This document shows positions 11,292 through 24,400 of a DNA stretch of 64,000 bases, one piece after another. Source of the DNA: Quillaja saponaria (lineage: Eukaryota; Streptophyta; Magnoliopsida; Fabales; Quillajaceae); contig CM055605.1 of the NCBI GenBank assembly GCA_029379385.1, positions 8,157,001 to 8,221,000 on the forward strand. The letters run 5' to 3'. Below the pieces are notes generated by a model that did not search any database, had not been told where the DNA came from, and worked only from the letters and a program-made list of their open reading frames with translations. The position numbers were made by a program, and so were the translations under genes. Position 1 is the stretch's first letter. The number at the start of each line of letters is the position of its first letter.

Positions 11292-14200
11292 TTCTTTTTG
11301 CGTTTCTTCAATTACGTAATTGACCTCGTCATTTGCTCAATTTGCATGTCCTTTTTTCTTGTCAAATTGGGTTCTGACGTGTTATTTGTCATTATTGAGC
11401 AAGTTGTTTTACACTGAATAGTGAATGTTGCAATATGCAATGGGCGCTGGTTCGGATATCAGACTTTGTGATTCGACCCGGCCATAGTTTTAAATTTTTT
11501 CTAAATATTACATCTTTTCAATAAAAACAACTTGTGGTCTTTGGTACATGTGTGATGAGGACTTGAGACTTAATACATTTGTGATTAAAAAAAAAAAAAA
11601 ATTCTTTAGATGAAGAGAAATTTTAGTTTTTTAGTTTCACATACAATATAGAATTAAAATTTTAATCATCAATTCAATTTCAAAGAATTGATGGATAAAA
11701 CCCAAAAAATCACAAACCAGTCAATTTTATTTTAAATTAATTTTGTGTATACATATGCCATCATTGATGGCTACTGTCACCACTGTAAGGAATCCGAAAA
11801 TTATCAAAAAATTATAATCAAGTGATGTAAACAAAATTTTAATTCTTTATATGATCTAAACATATAAAATTTTAATTTGAATCCCCATCCATTGTACCTA
11901 AGTATACCCTAATTAAAGAGTTAAATAAAAAATCTAAAAGCATATACCCTTCTAAGAGTTAAATATTTAATTTTTACAAACTTTGTTAGGATTTATTTAA
12001 ATGGCCCTAAAAGCAGGAAAAAATAACATAAAAGCATATGATAGATGTTACTTTAAAAAAACATAACTGCCAAATACTTTATGAGGTTAAGGATGATTAG
12101 GGGAAAAATAATAACAATTAGTTGGCAACTATATTTGTTTGGAAAACAAAGAAAAAAAATGGAGCAAACTTCACATGCAAGTGATTCTGTTCTAATAGAA
12201 AGAAAAAGAAAAGATTTTCGTGTTTGTTGGCAATCACACAAAATCCGGTGCCATTTAATTTGCTTTCATCAATAATGATTTCTGTTTGTGCATGTTTTAT
12301 TATTGACATATATTTATTATAACTATCATATTATGCTATAACATGTCCTGATGCCACTCATCATTTTTTTAATTTATTGGCAATTTTGTTCACTTGTTCT
12401 CATAAATCAACTACCATCCATTAACTACCATTGACCATCAAATATGATATCGATCAATTATCTGTTAATTATTAAATAATCATCTTATTCTCTACTACGT
12501 GGCTACAAACTACGGTGTCGAGGGTTTGAATCCCTTCTCGCCCACAATCAAACACAAAGGTAAAGACCTTTCTCTTTGGGGATAGGAAAATGATGACCGA
12601 GATAGCGAACCCAAAGCTATGGAATTTGGGTGTAGGTAATTTAATAATTTTTAGATTTTTAAATTAAATAATGTATTGTAGAAAAAAATTAATTTACTTA
12701 ATTAATAATGTAAAACTAAAAATAAAGATAAAAGTGACATAAAAATATTAATATAAATTTAAAACTTATTTAGAAAAAATACAAATTTAAATACAAATTG
12801 TAAAAAAAAATAAAAATTTGTTATAGCACTTATGATAGTTTCAAGAAAAAAGTTACTTTTTCTTTAGTTTGTTTTTGAAAATAGCTATAATCATTTATAA
12901 AAATATAAAATTTATCACAAATTACCGACCGCCATAAGAAAAAACACTTGGAACTCCCAACTTTTTAAGAAATGGTTTTGAATTCATTTTTCGGTGGGCG
13001 AACCGACGTAGGTATTGATGATATATTTTCGTCATCATAATCCATAAGCACCAAGAGAACCATGTGTAAATTTATGCACTAAAACAATGAATTTCCTTTT
13101 CCCACGCGATCTAAAGCCACGTCACTGCAAACGGAACGGAATGGCAAAATGGGGACTTAGTCATACACAGTGGAAATGTGTTTCGGATTCAGTGCCCTTA
13201 AATCTATACTTAATTATTTAACAGCCTGGCACCCACGTGATGTCCACACATTCTTTTCCTTTTACTAATAATATAATTTTAAAAAGAGTAAATTAAATTA
13301 TTGGCACAATTACTATTCTAATAATTTTATTTTTCATTATTTTTTTCACCCTTTTCTAGTCTCTCTTTCTCTCTCTCTCTCTTCATTTACAAAAATATAT
13401 TTATTAATTAAAAAAATAAAAATTTATATAACTAAAAAATTTAAAAACATACTTAACACGCGTGTTGAATTTAAGAATAATACACTAACATCATATTTTT
13501 AAAATATTACATTTTCAACTTATAATCATAATTTCAAAGTTTTTATTTATTTTCTATCTTTCAAATATATACTAGTGGATGAAGACAAGTAAAAAACAGT
13601 TAAAAAATAAATAATGAATGAGAGAGAAATATATTTATATGTATTTTAATTAATTATTTTTATTTTGATTAAAAAAATATTTATATCAAAATTAAAAAAT
13701 TTATAAAATTTTATCTTTACCATCTAAAAATATGGGAATAATAACTAATTAAAAATTTATTAACAAAAGTATATATTTTAGAGTTGAGATTAAGAAAAAG
13801 AAAAATGAGACAATCCTTTCTGAAAAGACTAGTCCTTTCCTGGTAAAAAGGTTTATGCATTTGCGCCGCCCTATCTGACCGCAATGCCACTATCTCTCCC
13901 TTTCATTTTCTTAGACGTCGCTCTCGTCCTTTTTGTACAGGACACGTGTGCTTGGCACTTGTCCAATCGGACGTAGGACGGCTGTCCTGCGTGTACAGAC
14001 TTAATGGGCCCTGCTTACGTGGATCAGAGTAGGTGAAAATCAATAGCCTAGCTCCTATTCCCAATTTTTGGAATTAAATTATATTTTGTCACTAAAATAT
14101 CAATTTTATCTTAAAAATATTAATTAATTAATTTCGTTTCATAAATTATAAAAATTTATAGTATCTTCCTTCACTCTTTAATGCAATTATAAACTCTTTA

Positions 14201-15250
14201 ACATATGTTGTAATTCATTAATTATAATAATATTGATTTTTGAAATTAAATTAAAATATTTTTGAATATTTTTATTTAAAAATAAAAATATAAAAATAGA
14301 TAAGATATTGCACACTTTCTGACAAAATATTACATTCATTTATCTAAAACACAAAATCTCTATTACACTTATGTTAGGGACAAAGTTTAACGTTAATCAA
14401 AATAAAATCACGATAAGTTGTGATTTTTTTGTAAAAAAATAAACAAAATCACATATTTTACCAATAAAAAATAATCATTTTGTCAATTTTATCTTAAAAT
14501 TTTTTGAGCAAATTTCATCACATTACTTTCAAAATATTTATAATATCTTTGCACATCCTAATACTATTTAGAATATCTTTGTACATCCTGATACTGTTAG
14601 AATTGAGAAGAAAATTCATGATTTTAGCTTGAAACTATAATATTCAATGCCACATGCATACTTTGTTGACAAAAAAATATAAAGATAATTGTTCTCAAAA
14701 TATAATTTATTTTACCAACTTCATTATAAAAATATCAAATTCATCTTAAAATTATATTTTTTTTCAACTTTATTTTGATATGTTCAAATTATTATAAATA
14801 TTAATTTCATATTTTTGTAGAGAGATGATGAAAAGAGTGAGAAAGAAAATATTTTCATCTACATTATTAACAGAAGACAAAATTATACATGCAATGTATC
14901 AACAAAGTACGAACACGCATGAGCACAGACCAACTCGTGCCTGTGACCGACACGGTGCATAAGATAGTTATCTACGCGGCCAACAAAAAGCTCTACAAAA
15001 AATTGGGCGGTCGCTAGTGGGTCCGTTATTTGTCCAAGTCCTTCTTCGCGTCCTTAGATGTGACTTGTGTCGTGTTGAACTTAACTTAATCAGTTACTGG
15101 CGAGTCAACCACTATAGAACCAATGGTTCTGATCAGCTCACAGCCAGTAGGTATGTAACACTTTTGTAGGATGTGTATAATAGGGATTGAAATTAACAAA
15201 TCCATAACGGGACCCCATCAAAAATCAAATAAATGATACTAAACAACCAC
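11292..15250. other. Long AT-rich intergenic region with ACGT-rich islands
   Basis: No coding exon is supported. The DNA is mostly AT-rich, with a CT microsatellite near 13362-13384. Two GC-richer islands stand out. 13860-14030 has several ACGT cores, including CACGTG in gacacgtgtg. 14880-15170 has no recognisable gene. A plastid-like piece at 12495-12640 is listed separately. A 31-bp near-duplication (aatatctttg...) lies around 14535-14595. Confidence 0.5.
12495..12640 (+). pseudogene. Possible organelle-derived tRNA 3' end and spacer
   Basis: 12519-12536 reads as a tRNA T-arm: stem gaggg, loop tttgaat, stem cccttc, with one G-T pair. It is followed by a run (ctttggggataggaaaatga and onward to ggaatttgggtgt) that resembles plastid intergenic sequence as I remember it. 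The 5' half of the tRNA is missing. I infer a small, decayed plastid insertion (NUPT). The plastid origin is from memory, not computed. Confidence 0.35.
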
Positions 15251-15437
15251 ACATAATAATAAGGCTTACGTTCTCACATCCATATTGCAATCATGCAGTG
15301 TTCTCACAGAAATGCCCTCATAGATTTACATTTTTTCCAACAATCCTTAATATCAAACAGAAAGCATCACTTAACAGATGCATCGAGGACTGAAGAGAGC
15401 AAGATACAACTCTTCAACCTTCACTGCATTTTGAATC

Positions 15438-15950
15438 TCATAACTTTTCCACCTTTTCAGCCTTCACAACAGGGTTGGCTTTTGATATAGCATCTTTACC
15501 AGCAGTTCGATAATCGTAGGGGCAATCATGTTTTTCAGAGTAACGATGAACTGCACAGAAAAGATTTCCGCATTTGCAATTAAACCCCGTTAGTCCTACC
15601 CGCTTCCTGCAAGCATTGCACCTATTTGTACTCTCTTGTACCTTCCCATCACCCTTTGTGGCCAAAGCTGAAGTACATGATGCCTGGGTTGAAATCAGAA
15701 CAAGCTCTCCTGAACCAGCTTGATCTACGGGAGCAGCACGGTTCTCCTTTACACTATCAGTGGGATTACCACTTACAATACTTCCAATAGAGGAAGCAGC
15801 AAGTTCAGCCGGATGCTGCTTCAATATCAAGTCTTTGTGGCACTTAGAACACAAATTCATGGTTGCTGCACTTCCAAAGAAACCACAGTTGTTGGCACAA
15901 AGTTTGGGGGCTTCAGGAGGCACTTGGCACCCAGTCTCATTCTGCTCCAT
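15438..15950 (-). CDS. A20/AN1 zinc-finger stress-associated protein (SAP), 170 aa
   Basis: An uninterrupted 170-residue coding exon. The A20 finger has C18, C22, C34 and C37. The AN1 finger has C111, C114, C125, C127, C132, H135, H141 and C143, all with canonical spacing. The linker (about 45-105) lacks the Ser-Arg richness of its neighbour. The end [12 protein letters not shown] is the common SAP terminus. The ATG at 15950 lies only 13 bases after a splice acceptor (gatgcag on the minus strand), so the leader is probably spliced, as in many plant SAP genes. The likely role is in stress signalling through ubiquitin or redox-linked interactions, inferred from the family. The 3'UTR extends towards 15290. 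Confidence 0.95.
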   Translation of the reverse strand: MEQNETGCQVPPEAPKLCANNCGFFGSAATMNLCSKCHKDLILKQHPAELAASSIGSIVSGNPTDSVKENRAAPVDQAGSGELVLISTQASCTSALATKGDGKVQESTNRCNACRKRVGLTGFNCKCGNLFCAVHRYSEKHDCPYDYRTAGKDAISKANPVVKAEKVEKL

Positions 15951-18900
15951 CGTAAAAAAATTTCTGCATCATTTCCATCTATCAGTTGTTGTGAATTAAA
16001 AACCTTTGCAGACAGACTTCAGAATCTCGTTCCCTTCCCATGTCCATAATTTAATAATCTAATATATAAATACAAATAATATATTAAGGTATGGACTTTA
16101 ACTGCAGTAAGAGAAATTTTGTTTGTATATCTAGTCCAAGTACACTGGTCACTGAAAAAGTGCAGTAAGCTAATGCTACTACATGAACGGTGACCTTCTA
16201 TGCAAAAACAAAACTTCAAAAGGTCATGTTTGGTACAATTGTAATGATTAAATGAAGACAGCAACCTCCAGTATCTTAATGAGCTGGTATTAACCACCAG
16301 ATGTAACTCTAAAGTCTAAACTGTAAGAAGATTATCTGATAAACTAATAATGCTGAACTTAACCAGCCTACACATGATGAGCAAACAGGAGCAGTCATAT
16401 ATATTTCTACATGTGTTCAAACTTTAAAAAAATACAAGACAATTGACATGCAGCTGATAGTATGAGAGTAAGGCTGAACAATTTCAAAAAAGAATATAGG
16501 CAATGTCATGCACCACAATGTGCTTGCATTCAAACAGATGTTTTTGGTCAAATACGTAGAAGCAGCATCAGCTACTAATTAAGTGATAGCTGATTTCACT
16601 CGTTCAGCGAAAACTGGCTGCAAATGAATACAATGCTGTATTTTTAATAACATTTTCTTTTCCTAAATCTAAGTAATTATTTATTATACATACTTCAAAA
16701 AATTGTCACTAAGGATGTTGTTACTTAAGAAAACATAGCAATTTTGTAATAAAAATCTGAGGCAGTACCCTTACAAACGACACAAATACACATATTACTT
16801 AGAACACAGCAAATAGGCCATTTTTGTAAGAAACAAAAGTAAATTATTCAGTCCACAGGATTATTTTTGTCACTTTAAATGAGTTCTCTTTCTTGCCTTT
16901 TTTGTTTTTTGACAGAATTGTCTCATATTATCAACATGATTCTTTAAAAAGCACATACAAAAGATTAAATTAAAAGTTATACATCTTCCAAACTTGACTG
17001 TTTATTTTGTTGTTTTCTCTCAAAAATTAGATGGGCTTAGTAAGCTACCTCTTAAAGCGTCTCCTGCTTCCAATATGTTGTTTCAATAAGAACGTGCCAT
17101 GCTTATTCATATAGAAGGCAAATAGCCACATCTTAATTTATGGACAGTATAGGTGCACCAATTGATGACCATTAACCAGGCCCCTTAAAACATAATGCTA
17201 TTGGAAGTTGCCCATAGTGGCAGATCTGCAACTAATCTATTGAAGGTTTCATCTAATGGCTCAGAGAATGTGCTGCAAATTCATAATTAAAGTTTGATAT
17301 TTTACCTTATACTCCTACCGTTGCAAATGTAATTATAAATCATGTTTCTTTTCAGACAGAGTAACTAGCAGGGAGAGAATGGCCAAATGGGGTTATACAG
17401 GCTCCTATGTGTTTGTTCTAATCGGGACATTAGGATCGCTGCCTTCTATCCGTATAGGCCGGATTTCGCTCAAAAGCTTTTGTACGCTTCACCAGTCCAG
17501 AAGATCCATTCTCTACCAGGAACATTGCTTTCAATGCTTCTACCGCTTCTACCATTGGCCCGGAAGACCACTTCTTTCTATCAATGGCCAAAGGACCTTA
17601 ACGCCCATCCACAGTTAACATAGGTTCAGAGGCTCTCGCTTCATAGCTTCTTTCTAGAGCCAGAGCGACATCTTCCACGACTGTTATAGTTGCATTGAAG
17701 ATATAAATCATCCTTTTCTGGCTGCAGCTTTACTAATGGTGAAGAAGTTTTAAGAGGAATTATGTTACACCATGTCAAAGAACCAAGTCGACCAAAAGGT
17801 TAAGTTGTTAGGTGAGGACCCAAGAATAGGTTTTGGTCTCTTACACAACAAATGGGGGAGATTGAGAATTTAAAATACAATGGCTTAAGCAAGATGTTGT
17901 GGATCATAAACTCAGTTATGTGACCTTTAGGCTGTTAAGGCATCTGTCATCGAAGGAATGGAATACAATACCAGGCTGCATGGAGAGGCAGTTCAATGAG
18001 AATGAGACCAACTGTACAATCATGAAGTTGTTATGTCCAAATTGTGGGCATTTTCTTTATTTTTTACTCATCATAACACCAACCCTCCTCCCCCTCCACC
18101 CCAAAATCAGAGGGTGAAGCAAGACCCAAGTAAGAACATACTTCATTACATTAGACCAATGGGAGTCACCACAGAAATATGTGGAGAAACAGGAAACAAG
18201 TCTATTTTACTTATTTCTAATAAAGCTTTCTCCACATGCTTAGACACAAGGGCTGTTTTTAGTAAAAATAAACTATTTATCACGTGAAAAATATTTCTTG
18301 TGATTTTCAGCCAACTAGAGTAGCTACTAACATCCCTAATTTGACCAAACTCAAAATAGTTAAGGAGACATTGCATTCTTCATTTTAACTTGAAATTTTG
18401 TAAACTCCTAACTATTGGAAGGAACTATTAACCTATTACAGGTTCGTGATTTTATCTCATTCATGGCTGGATACTCCTACATATTCAAAGGAGAGTTGCT
18501 GGATTGGCATGATGTGTTCCTGTATAGTTTCTCTCTCTTTCTTGTTTTCTTTTTCTTTTTGGCACCCAACCCCCAAAAATAACTTTCAACCTTAAGATCA
18601 CTTTTTTGTTTAGTTCCTGAGCAAAAAGAAAAATAGTAACGACTTAACATCCACAATAATATCATCTATTTTATTTTTATTTTTGAATAATTAAATGATG
18701 CTAATACCAGCAACACTAACAAAAATATGGCTAGCTTGAAAGAAGGTGCTGAACCTTTTAATTTTGTTTCAATGTACTCTGTGTTTCACAGATCCCTATC
18801 CTTTATTATCTCAAATTCTTGGCTACAATTCTAGTTGGACTTTAACATTCAAAGTCTCACAAATCAAAGCAGTAAGCTTTCCGCCTCACATCCCAAAAAT

Positions 18901-20150
18901 AAACAGTTTTAAGTTGATCCTTCATTTTCAAACTGCTGCACGATACATATCTGACATGCCTATTTAGAGCTGTCAAGCATTAGTTTCTAACCAAAAAAAT
19001 AAGTGAATAACTAGCACAGTATCTTCGAAGCACATTGCTTTAACAGTTTTAAGGGGTGGGTGATGAGGCATGTCTATTGTTGCAAGGAAACCAGCACCGC
19101 AGTTTGTAAAGTATATAACTTATCAAAAGTTAACTAATATAGTGCAGCTGCACCAACCCTGTGCAAATTCTGTTCACTTGAAACCATTGATTTTGAATTC
19201 TATTCCATCCGTGCAATTGAAATTGGCCTAGCAATTAAAAAAGTTAAAAAAAAAAAAAAAAAAAACTTAATTTGCAATCCAGCTAGCCAAGTTGACAGTC
19301 AAAAACCGAACCCAAGTACAATTATGGGAAATTCCAGTAATTTAATATAAGTTGAACACAGTTTCTTTCCCAAGATGGGTTACTCTTCTATCCATTGAGG
19401 CAGGACTTGAAGCGTTTATGGAGTAGACATCATGCCCCCACATGACTTAACATGCTGGTTAAGTGACCCACTTATTATTCAAAGAAAAAAGTAGGCTACT
19501 TCTATGTGCTGATGTTAGAACAAACTAAAGAGGAGTCAGGATAAATGTATATACGGTACAAAAATTTGGAAGAAATATTAACTGAATTCCTTTTCTCAAA
19601 AGTTCTGCAACAAAAATTCAAGCAACAAAAGGTAGACAAAATTCTATGATTGGCAGTCCAATTAGTTTCTAAATTCTAGGTAATTTTTTAGTTTTTTTTT
19701 TTTTTTTTTTTTTAAAGGGTCAACTAAAATTTTATATTTCTCGAGGTAATTACATCTCAAAAATAGTTCTTCCAGATACAAACACAGCCTTAAATAACAT
19801 AATTTCCATCAGCAAACACCACGGTAAAGTAAACTCTTCTCCAAATAAACACAAAAGCAATCTGACACACAGACACAACCAAAATTTAAAAAATAAATAT
19901 AGGGAAAGAAAACTCAAACTGACCTGTTAGCCGGGAAAAATATTTGACAACTTCAAGCAAAACCCAGCAAACAAATCGCCCAGATATGTTCTTTCCTCCC
20001 TAAAACAAACAAATTTCAGTACTCAAAACAAACATACTTGCATATTCCATCTGAAAAAATCAAACTTGATACATAGAGAGAAATAAAGACCATACCTAAG
20101 CGAACAGAAAATCGTGTCGGAACAGGAGGAGAAGGTGAAAGTTGAACATG
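15951..20150 (-). other. Spliced 5' leader model of the second SAP gene
   Basis: On the minus strand a TATA-like run (20159-20180) is followed by a possible non-coding exon 1 ending at 20096 (donor ttag/gtatgg). Exon 2 is 19924-19999, between the acceptor tttgttttag and the donor aacag/gtcagt. The acceptor gatgcag at 15964-15966 precedes the coding exon. The model implies a leader intron of about 4.0 kb. It contains no supported gene but includes an odd GC-richer block at 17345-17730. Splice sites are read by eye. Confidence 0.45.
17345..17730. other. GC-richer block, possible mitochondrial insertion
   Basis: About 390 bases are markedly less AT-rich than everything around them and keep overlapping open frames on the plus strand (17379-17618 and 17387-17623). 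Neither translation has an Arabidopsis-type gene family I recognise, and there is no splice context. The even composition and texture recall plant mitochondrial intergenic DNA, so a nuclear mitochondrial insertion (NUMT) is my best guess. Confidence 0.3.
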
Positions 20151-20180
20151 GAGGTGGGTATATATGTATATATATATATA

Positions 20181-21457
20181 CGATGAATGGGAGAGTGAGG
20201 GGGGTGGAGAGTGGGTGGCTGATATAGGAAATTATCAGACATGCTTATGTTTACTGAAACTTGACACGTGTTTGTCTTTTGTGGGTTTAGATTAAAATAA
20301 AAGTCAAAGAATGGCAATATCAGTTTCTCTTTGGTCAATCAGGTTGAAATGACTTCAAGACCATGTATGCTTGAGCTTCACTGGATCATTCCTGGGTTAC
20401 TTGTTCAGTTTTGTCACTTTCTTTACTACTTATAGAAAGTTTCGTTTTTTGAGATATATATATTTATTTCTCCGTCTTTCACTACTTTTTTTTTTTTTTT
20501 TTTCAAAATAAAATCTATTATATCCCCAAAGATCACGCAAATTTAAAATTTTGTTTCAAAAATAATTTTTGAGTCAATTTTGTTCCATAATTTCAAAAGG
20601 CTTGTAATGTATTCCCATTTCCCATAGCCTAACATTATTTATTTTAGATAAAATTGATTTATGCGTCTTAAACTATTTTATTGACTGCCAAATCAAATAC
20701 ATAGGGAGTTGACAAAAAATAAAATAATTGTTCAAAAAGTAAATTTTTTTCTCAATTTTATTATAAATGTATATTTTTTGTTAAGTTTATCATACAGAAT
20801 AATTTATTTTTCAAATTCGTCTTAAAGTTATTTTCTTGCCTCACTTTCTTTCCTTCCTTTCTCACTCCTCCCCGTCAAAAACTCAAAAAAATATTATCAA
20901 TCCCACAATGTTTTAGTCCCCATCCATGAATTAGTAATTGAATAAATTTTGTCTCAGTTTTTTAAAATTTTAAAATCACCACAAACTATAATTTCATGAT
21001 TTCTATACAGATGATGTAGATGAGAAATGAGGAAAAGCATTCTTAAGAATAGTGAGAAATGTAATTTTGTCTATTTTATTTTTACTGAATCATCACAAAA
21101 TGTGATAAAAATAAAAAATATTATATTTTAACTACATCAATATTTTTCAATCCAAAATATTAATATTGTCATACTGAAATAAAACATTGTAAATATTGTC
21201 AAAATTTAAGTTACAATTATCTAAAAATATTTTTACAGACATAATTGTTACAAATATAATATTTGAAAGTCGATAAAAATCATAATATCTCTTCTTCTTT
21301 TTTTGTGATGGAAGTGGATACGTGCTCTTAAGATATTTCTTTGGTTTCATGTGTGTATCACTTGCTTTATTTATTTATTTTATTTTTATAACTGAAGTTC
21401 TTTTAATCTAATTTTATTCAAAAAATTATAATCATCTTATATCTTTGAAGTACAGTT
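20181..21457. other. Intergenic AT-rich DNA
   Basis: This is promoter-proximal DNA of the second SAP gene, including acacgtgt (CACGTG) near 20265, followed by AT-rich sequence without supported genes. The G-box-like site could serve that gene's promoter. Confidence 0.35.
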
Positions 21458-21465
21458 TTCTTAAG

Positions 21466-22284
21466 TAGGACTGAAATTCAAATCAAAAAGTTTTGAATAC
21501 TCTATTAGTTCTATTTGTATTTAAATTTAACTATCGAATTTAAATTCAAATTTGAATACCTCTTCTAATTTAAAATGATATTTGAATTTAATTATAAAAA
21601 ATATTCAAATTTCTGATTCAAATTCGAATATTTGAATTTTCATTGCATACAAAAAATATTTATCGTAAAATTATATATTTAAACTTTAAAAATATAAATA
21701 TATAAAATATAAATTAAGTAATTTAAAATCCAGGTGTTAATCATTATCAAAAACGATAAATACCACTATTACCGTATAACTAAAATAGATAAAAAAAAAA
21801 ATACAAGTGGTCCAAGACACAAATCAACATGATAATTATGCTCTTAATCTGAACTCTAACTTAAATCGTAATCTTAATCTTATCCCTAACTCTAATCCTA
21901 ATTCTAATTCTAATTTTGATCATAATTTTATTAAAATATATTTTAAAAGAGTTGTTGTTAACCAAAATTAAGAAAATTCTATTTGGTAGAATTCCTAAAA
22001 AATACTAGAGGATCCAAATTCAAAGTGAAAATGATAAAGGTAATATATTTAAAAAAAAATAATACTAAATTTAAATAATTATAGAACATTTATAATTATA
22101 TGTAATTATTTTTTAATAAAAATACTTAATCAAATAATTTGATCGAATATCAAATTGAATCCTATATTATTTGAATTCAAATTCAAACTATAAAAAAGTG
22201 TTTTTATTTTATTTGAATTCATATTCAAATCAACTTCAAATTCAAATAATTAAATCAAATTGTGTGATTTAAATTCTAGCTATA
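21466..22284. mobile_element. Non-autonomous hAT element, copy A
   Basis: An 819-bp element flanked by a perfect 8-bp target duplication TTCTTAAG (21458-21465 and 22285-22292). Its left terminus is TAGGACTGAAA and the right terminus reads as a diverged inverted copy. Subterminal DNA is packed with attcaaattcaaat-type repeats. The left 100 bp closely match, in order, the inverted right end of the element at 60721-62611, so the two belong to one family. An 8-bp duplication and a TAGGG-like TIR are hAT characters. No transposase is present. Confidence 0.82.
21838..21925. repeat. Degenerate telomere-like hexamer/heptamer run
   Basis: Inside hAT copy A lies a run of imperfect units of the ctaactctaat, cctaattctaa type. 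It resembles a heavily degenerate plant telomere motif (CCCTAAA) but has only one exact ccctaa. It is probably local slippage rather than telomeric capture. Confidence 0.4.
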
Positions 22285-23008
22285 TTCTTAAGTACATTTA
22301 AAAAATATATTTTCTTTCGTCTCATAATTTTTAAAATATTTATAATAGTTCATATCCTCAATATTTGAATGATAAAATGTTAATATAAATTAAAATATTA
22401 TATTTTGTTCTCATTTGCTGTGAGTGGTACAAAGAAGATACAATTACATAGATTTTTCCTAAAAATTAATTTTGCAATTTGGCTCCCGCTTACTCATTTT
22501 GTGTCTTGTCTAGTGACTCCTCTCTATCATATGCAACTATTAAAAATTAGATCAATTGCAATTTATTCCTATAAACTAATACTTATTTTACAATAAGTCA
22601 TAATTTATCAAATTAAACATATAATTATTTATTTAAATCATAATTAGTAAAAAATCACAACCATCCAAATTAATCATTAAATCCAACAAAATTAAGTAAA
22701 AAAAAAACTAAATTTCCCTTATTATAATTTTTGTTTATGTCTTCTCATTTTCACATTTTTTTTTCCTGTGAAATTAAACTCTTTATATTGATTCAATTTT
22801 AGCAACGTAGACAATATTTCAATATTTCACAATTATTATTTTGTTGTTATTTAAATTATCAATGAATTTACTAATATTAATTTGCTCATTTATATAAGAT
22901 ATTGTTTCAATTTCCATTTTCATCAAATTTTCTTATTATTTAATTACAACTATTAAAAAAATGCTAAAATTTAATAAATATGAAGATTTCAATTGCTAAA
23001 AAAAAAAA

Positions 23009-23035
23009 CACACACACACACACACATACACACAC
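23009..23035. repeat. (CA)n microsatellite
   Basis: A nearly pure run of CA dinucleotides interrupted once by a T, preceded by an A-run. Confidence 0.95.
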
Positions 23036-23537
23036 AAAAGATAGAAAGTGTAAGACATAAAAAAAAAAAAATTATAACAATCATAATTTAGTTTTTTTAT
23101 TTTAAAATTAATTAATGATTACTTTGGATGATTAAGGGTTATCAATTAATTATAACTCAAATAAATGAGTTATGTACATAATTTGATAAGTTCATTGGGC
23201 CATTGCAAATTGAGTAGTAATTTATGGGAATAAAATATAATTGACCCAAACTTCATCTAATGTTTTATTTCTCAATCTTAAATCTGTTGGGAAAAAGATA
23301 AAATAAATTTTGTCAATTTTTTTTCAAATATTGAAAATTATTATGAAGTTTATTATCATGATTTTAATAATTTTCAATGAGAGTGGATGAAAAAAATGAT
23401 ACATAATATGAGTGAGAGAAGAATTTATATATATTTTTGACTAACTCATGAAGGTAAAATAATAATAATAATAAAAAAACATTAGTAAGTCCATCTTAAA
23501 TTCCAAATATTAATCGTTTAAATTTAGAAAACATTTA

Positions 23538-23864
23538 AGCTTGGTTCGGTAATATTGTAATTTTTTAAGAGATGTTGTGCCTCTTTTATAACTGTTTTTA
23601 AAAAGTTACAATAGTAGTAATATTTGGTAATTATAAAAATTTAAATTTATTATAATATATATTGATAATAAAAAGAGAGGTAATTAATTTACTGTATTAA
23701 TTAATAAAATGATAAATATGACTTTTCATTAAAAGTTAAGATTATATTACTATTTTAAACTTTTGAGATAGAAGCGAGTTTTTAAAACTATCATTTGAGG
23801 TACTTTTAAAAATATTCATGGCTTTTAAAAGCCTACCATCTAAAAAAGCATTACCAAAACAAGT
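23538..23864. mobile_element. MITE-like element, copy 1
   Basis: About 327 bp with imperfect inverted ends: AGCTTGGTTCGGTAAT at the left and, inverted, AACTTGTTTTGGTAAT at the right. The interior matches the inverted middle of the element at 43228-43701, including attaattaatacagta. The target duplication is unclear, so the superfamily is not assigned. Confidence 0.6.
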
Positions 23865-24400
23865 TTTAATAATTTTAAACAAAAGTTATGATACAAAATT
23901 AATAAAAATGTGATTTTTTTTTTGGTCGGTAAAAGTGTGATATTTAGATAGTAGTTGTGATTTTTATATTTAGTTATTTATGAAGCTCTTAAATTTATAA
24001 TTTTAATTTATTGTGGAGCATTTATACTAATAAAAAAATCAGAAGAAACTTAATTTTTCTCTTTTAATAATTACAAATTATCTTATAAACTCATATAAAT
24101 ATTTTGTATTTATGTAAATTAATTAAAAAAATTAATTTCTTAATAATTACTTACTTTACTCTCATACACAAATTCATATTTTATCTTTAAATGAAACTCA
24201 AAAACTTAAAATGTGTATTTTATATTTTCTTTAAAAATTCTAAATTCTTTTAGTACTTGTCTATGAAAATTAAAATTGTAAGAAGTGCAAATTGGGTTAT
24301 TTGGTGAAATCACAGGACCAAATATAAAAGAAAATAGAAGACATTATAGAAAACGCACAATTACCAGACAACCATCCTCCTCCGACTATTTTCCCAAAAC

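Larger units (their letters stand above)
22293..24400. other. AT-rich intergenic DNA upstream of the RRM gene
   Basis: No supported genes. It contains a CA microsatellite (23009-23035), one copy of a MITE-like repeat (23538-23864), and long A/T runs. The last few tens of bases lead into the leader of the plus-strand RRM gene. Confidence 0.4.

Noticed and set aside
17379..17623. Two overlapping plus-strand ORFs as a real gene
   Set aside because: No family, no splice context, and both are in the GC-richer block that may be organellar.
21838..21925. Interstitial telomere sequence
   Set aside because: Only one exact telomere-like unit. The remainder is an irregular ctaat-type run inside a transposon.
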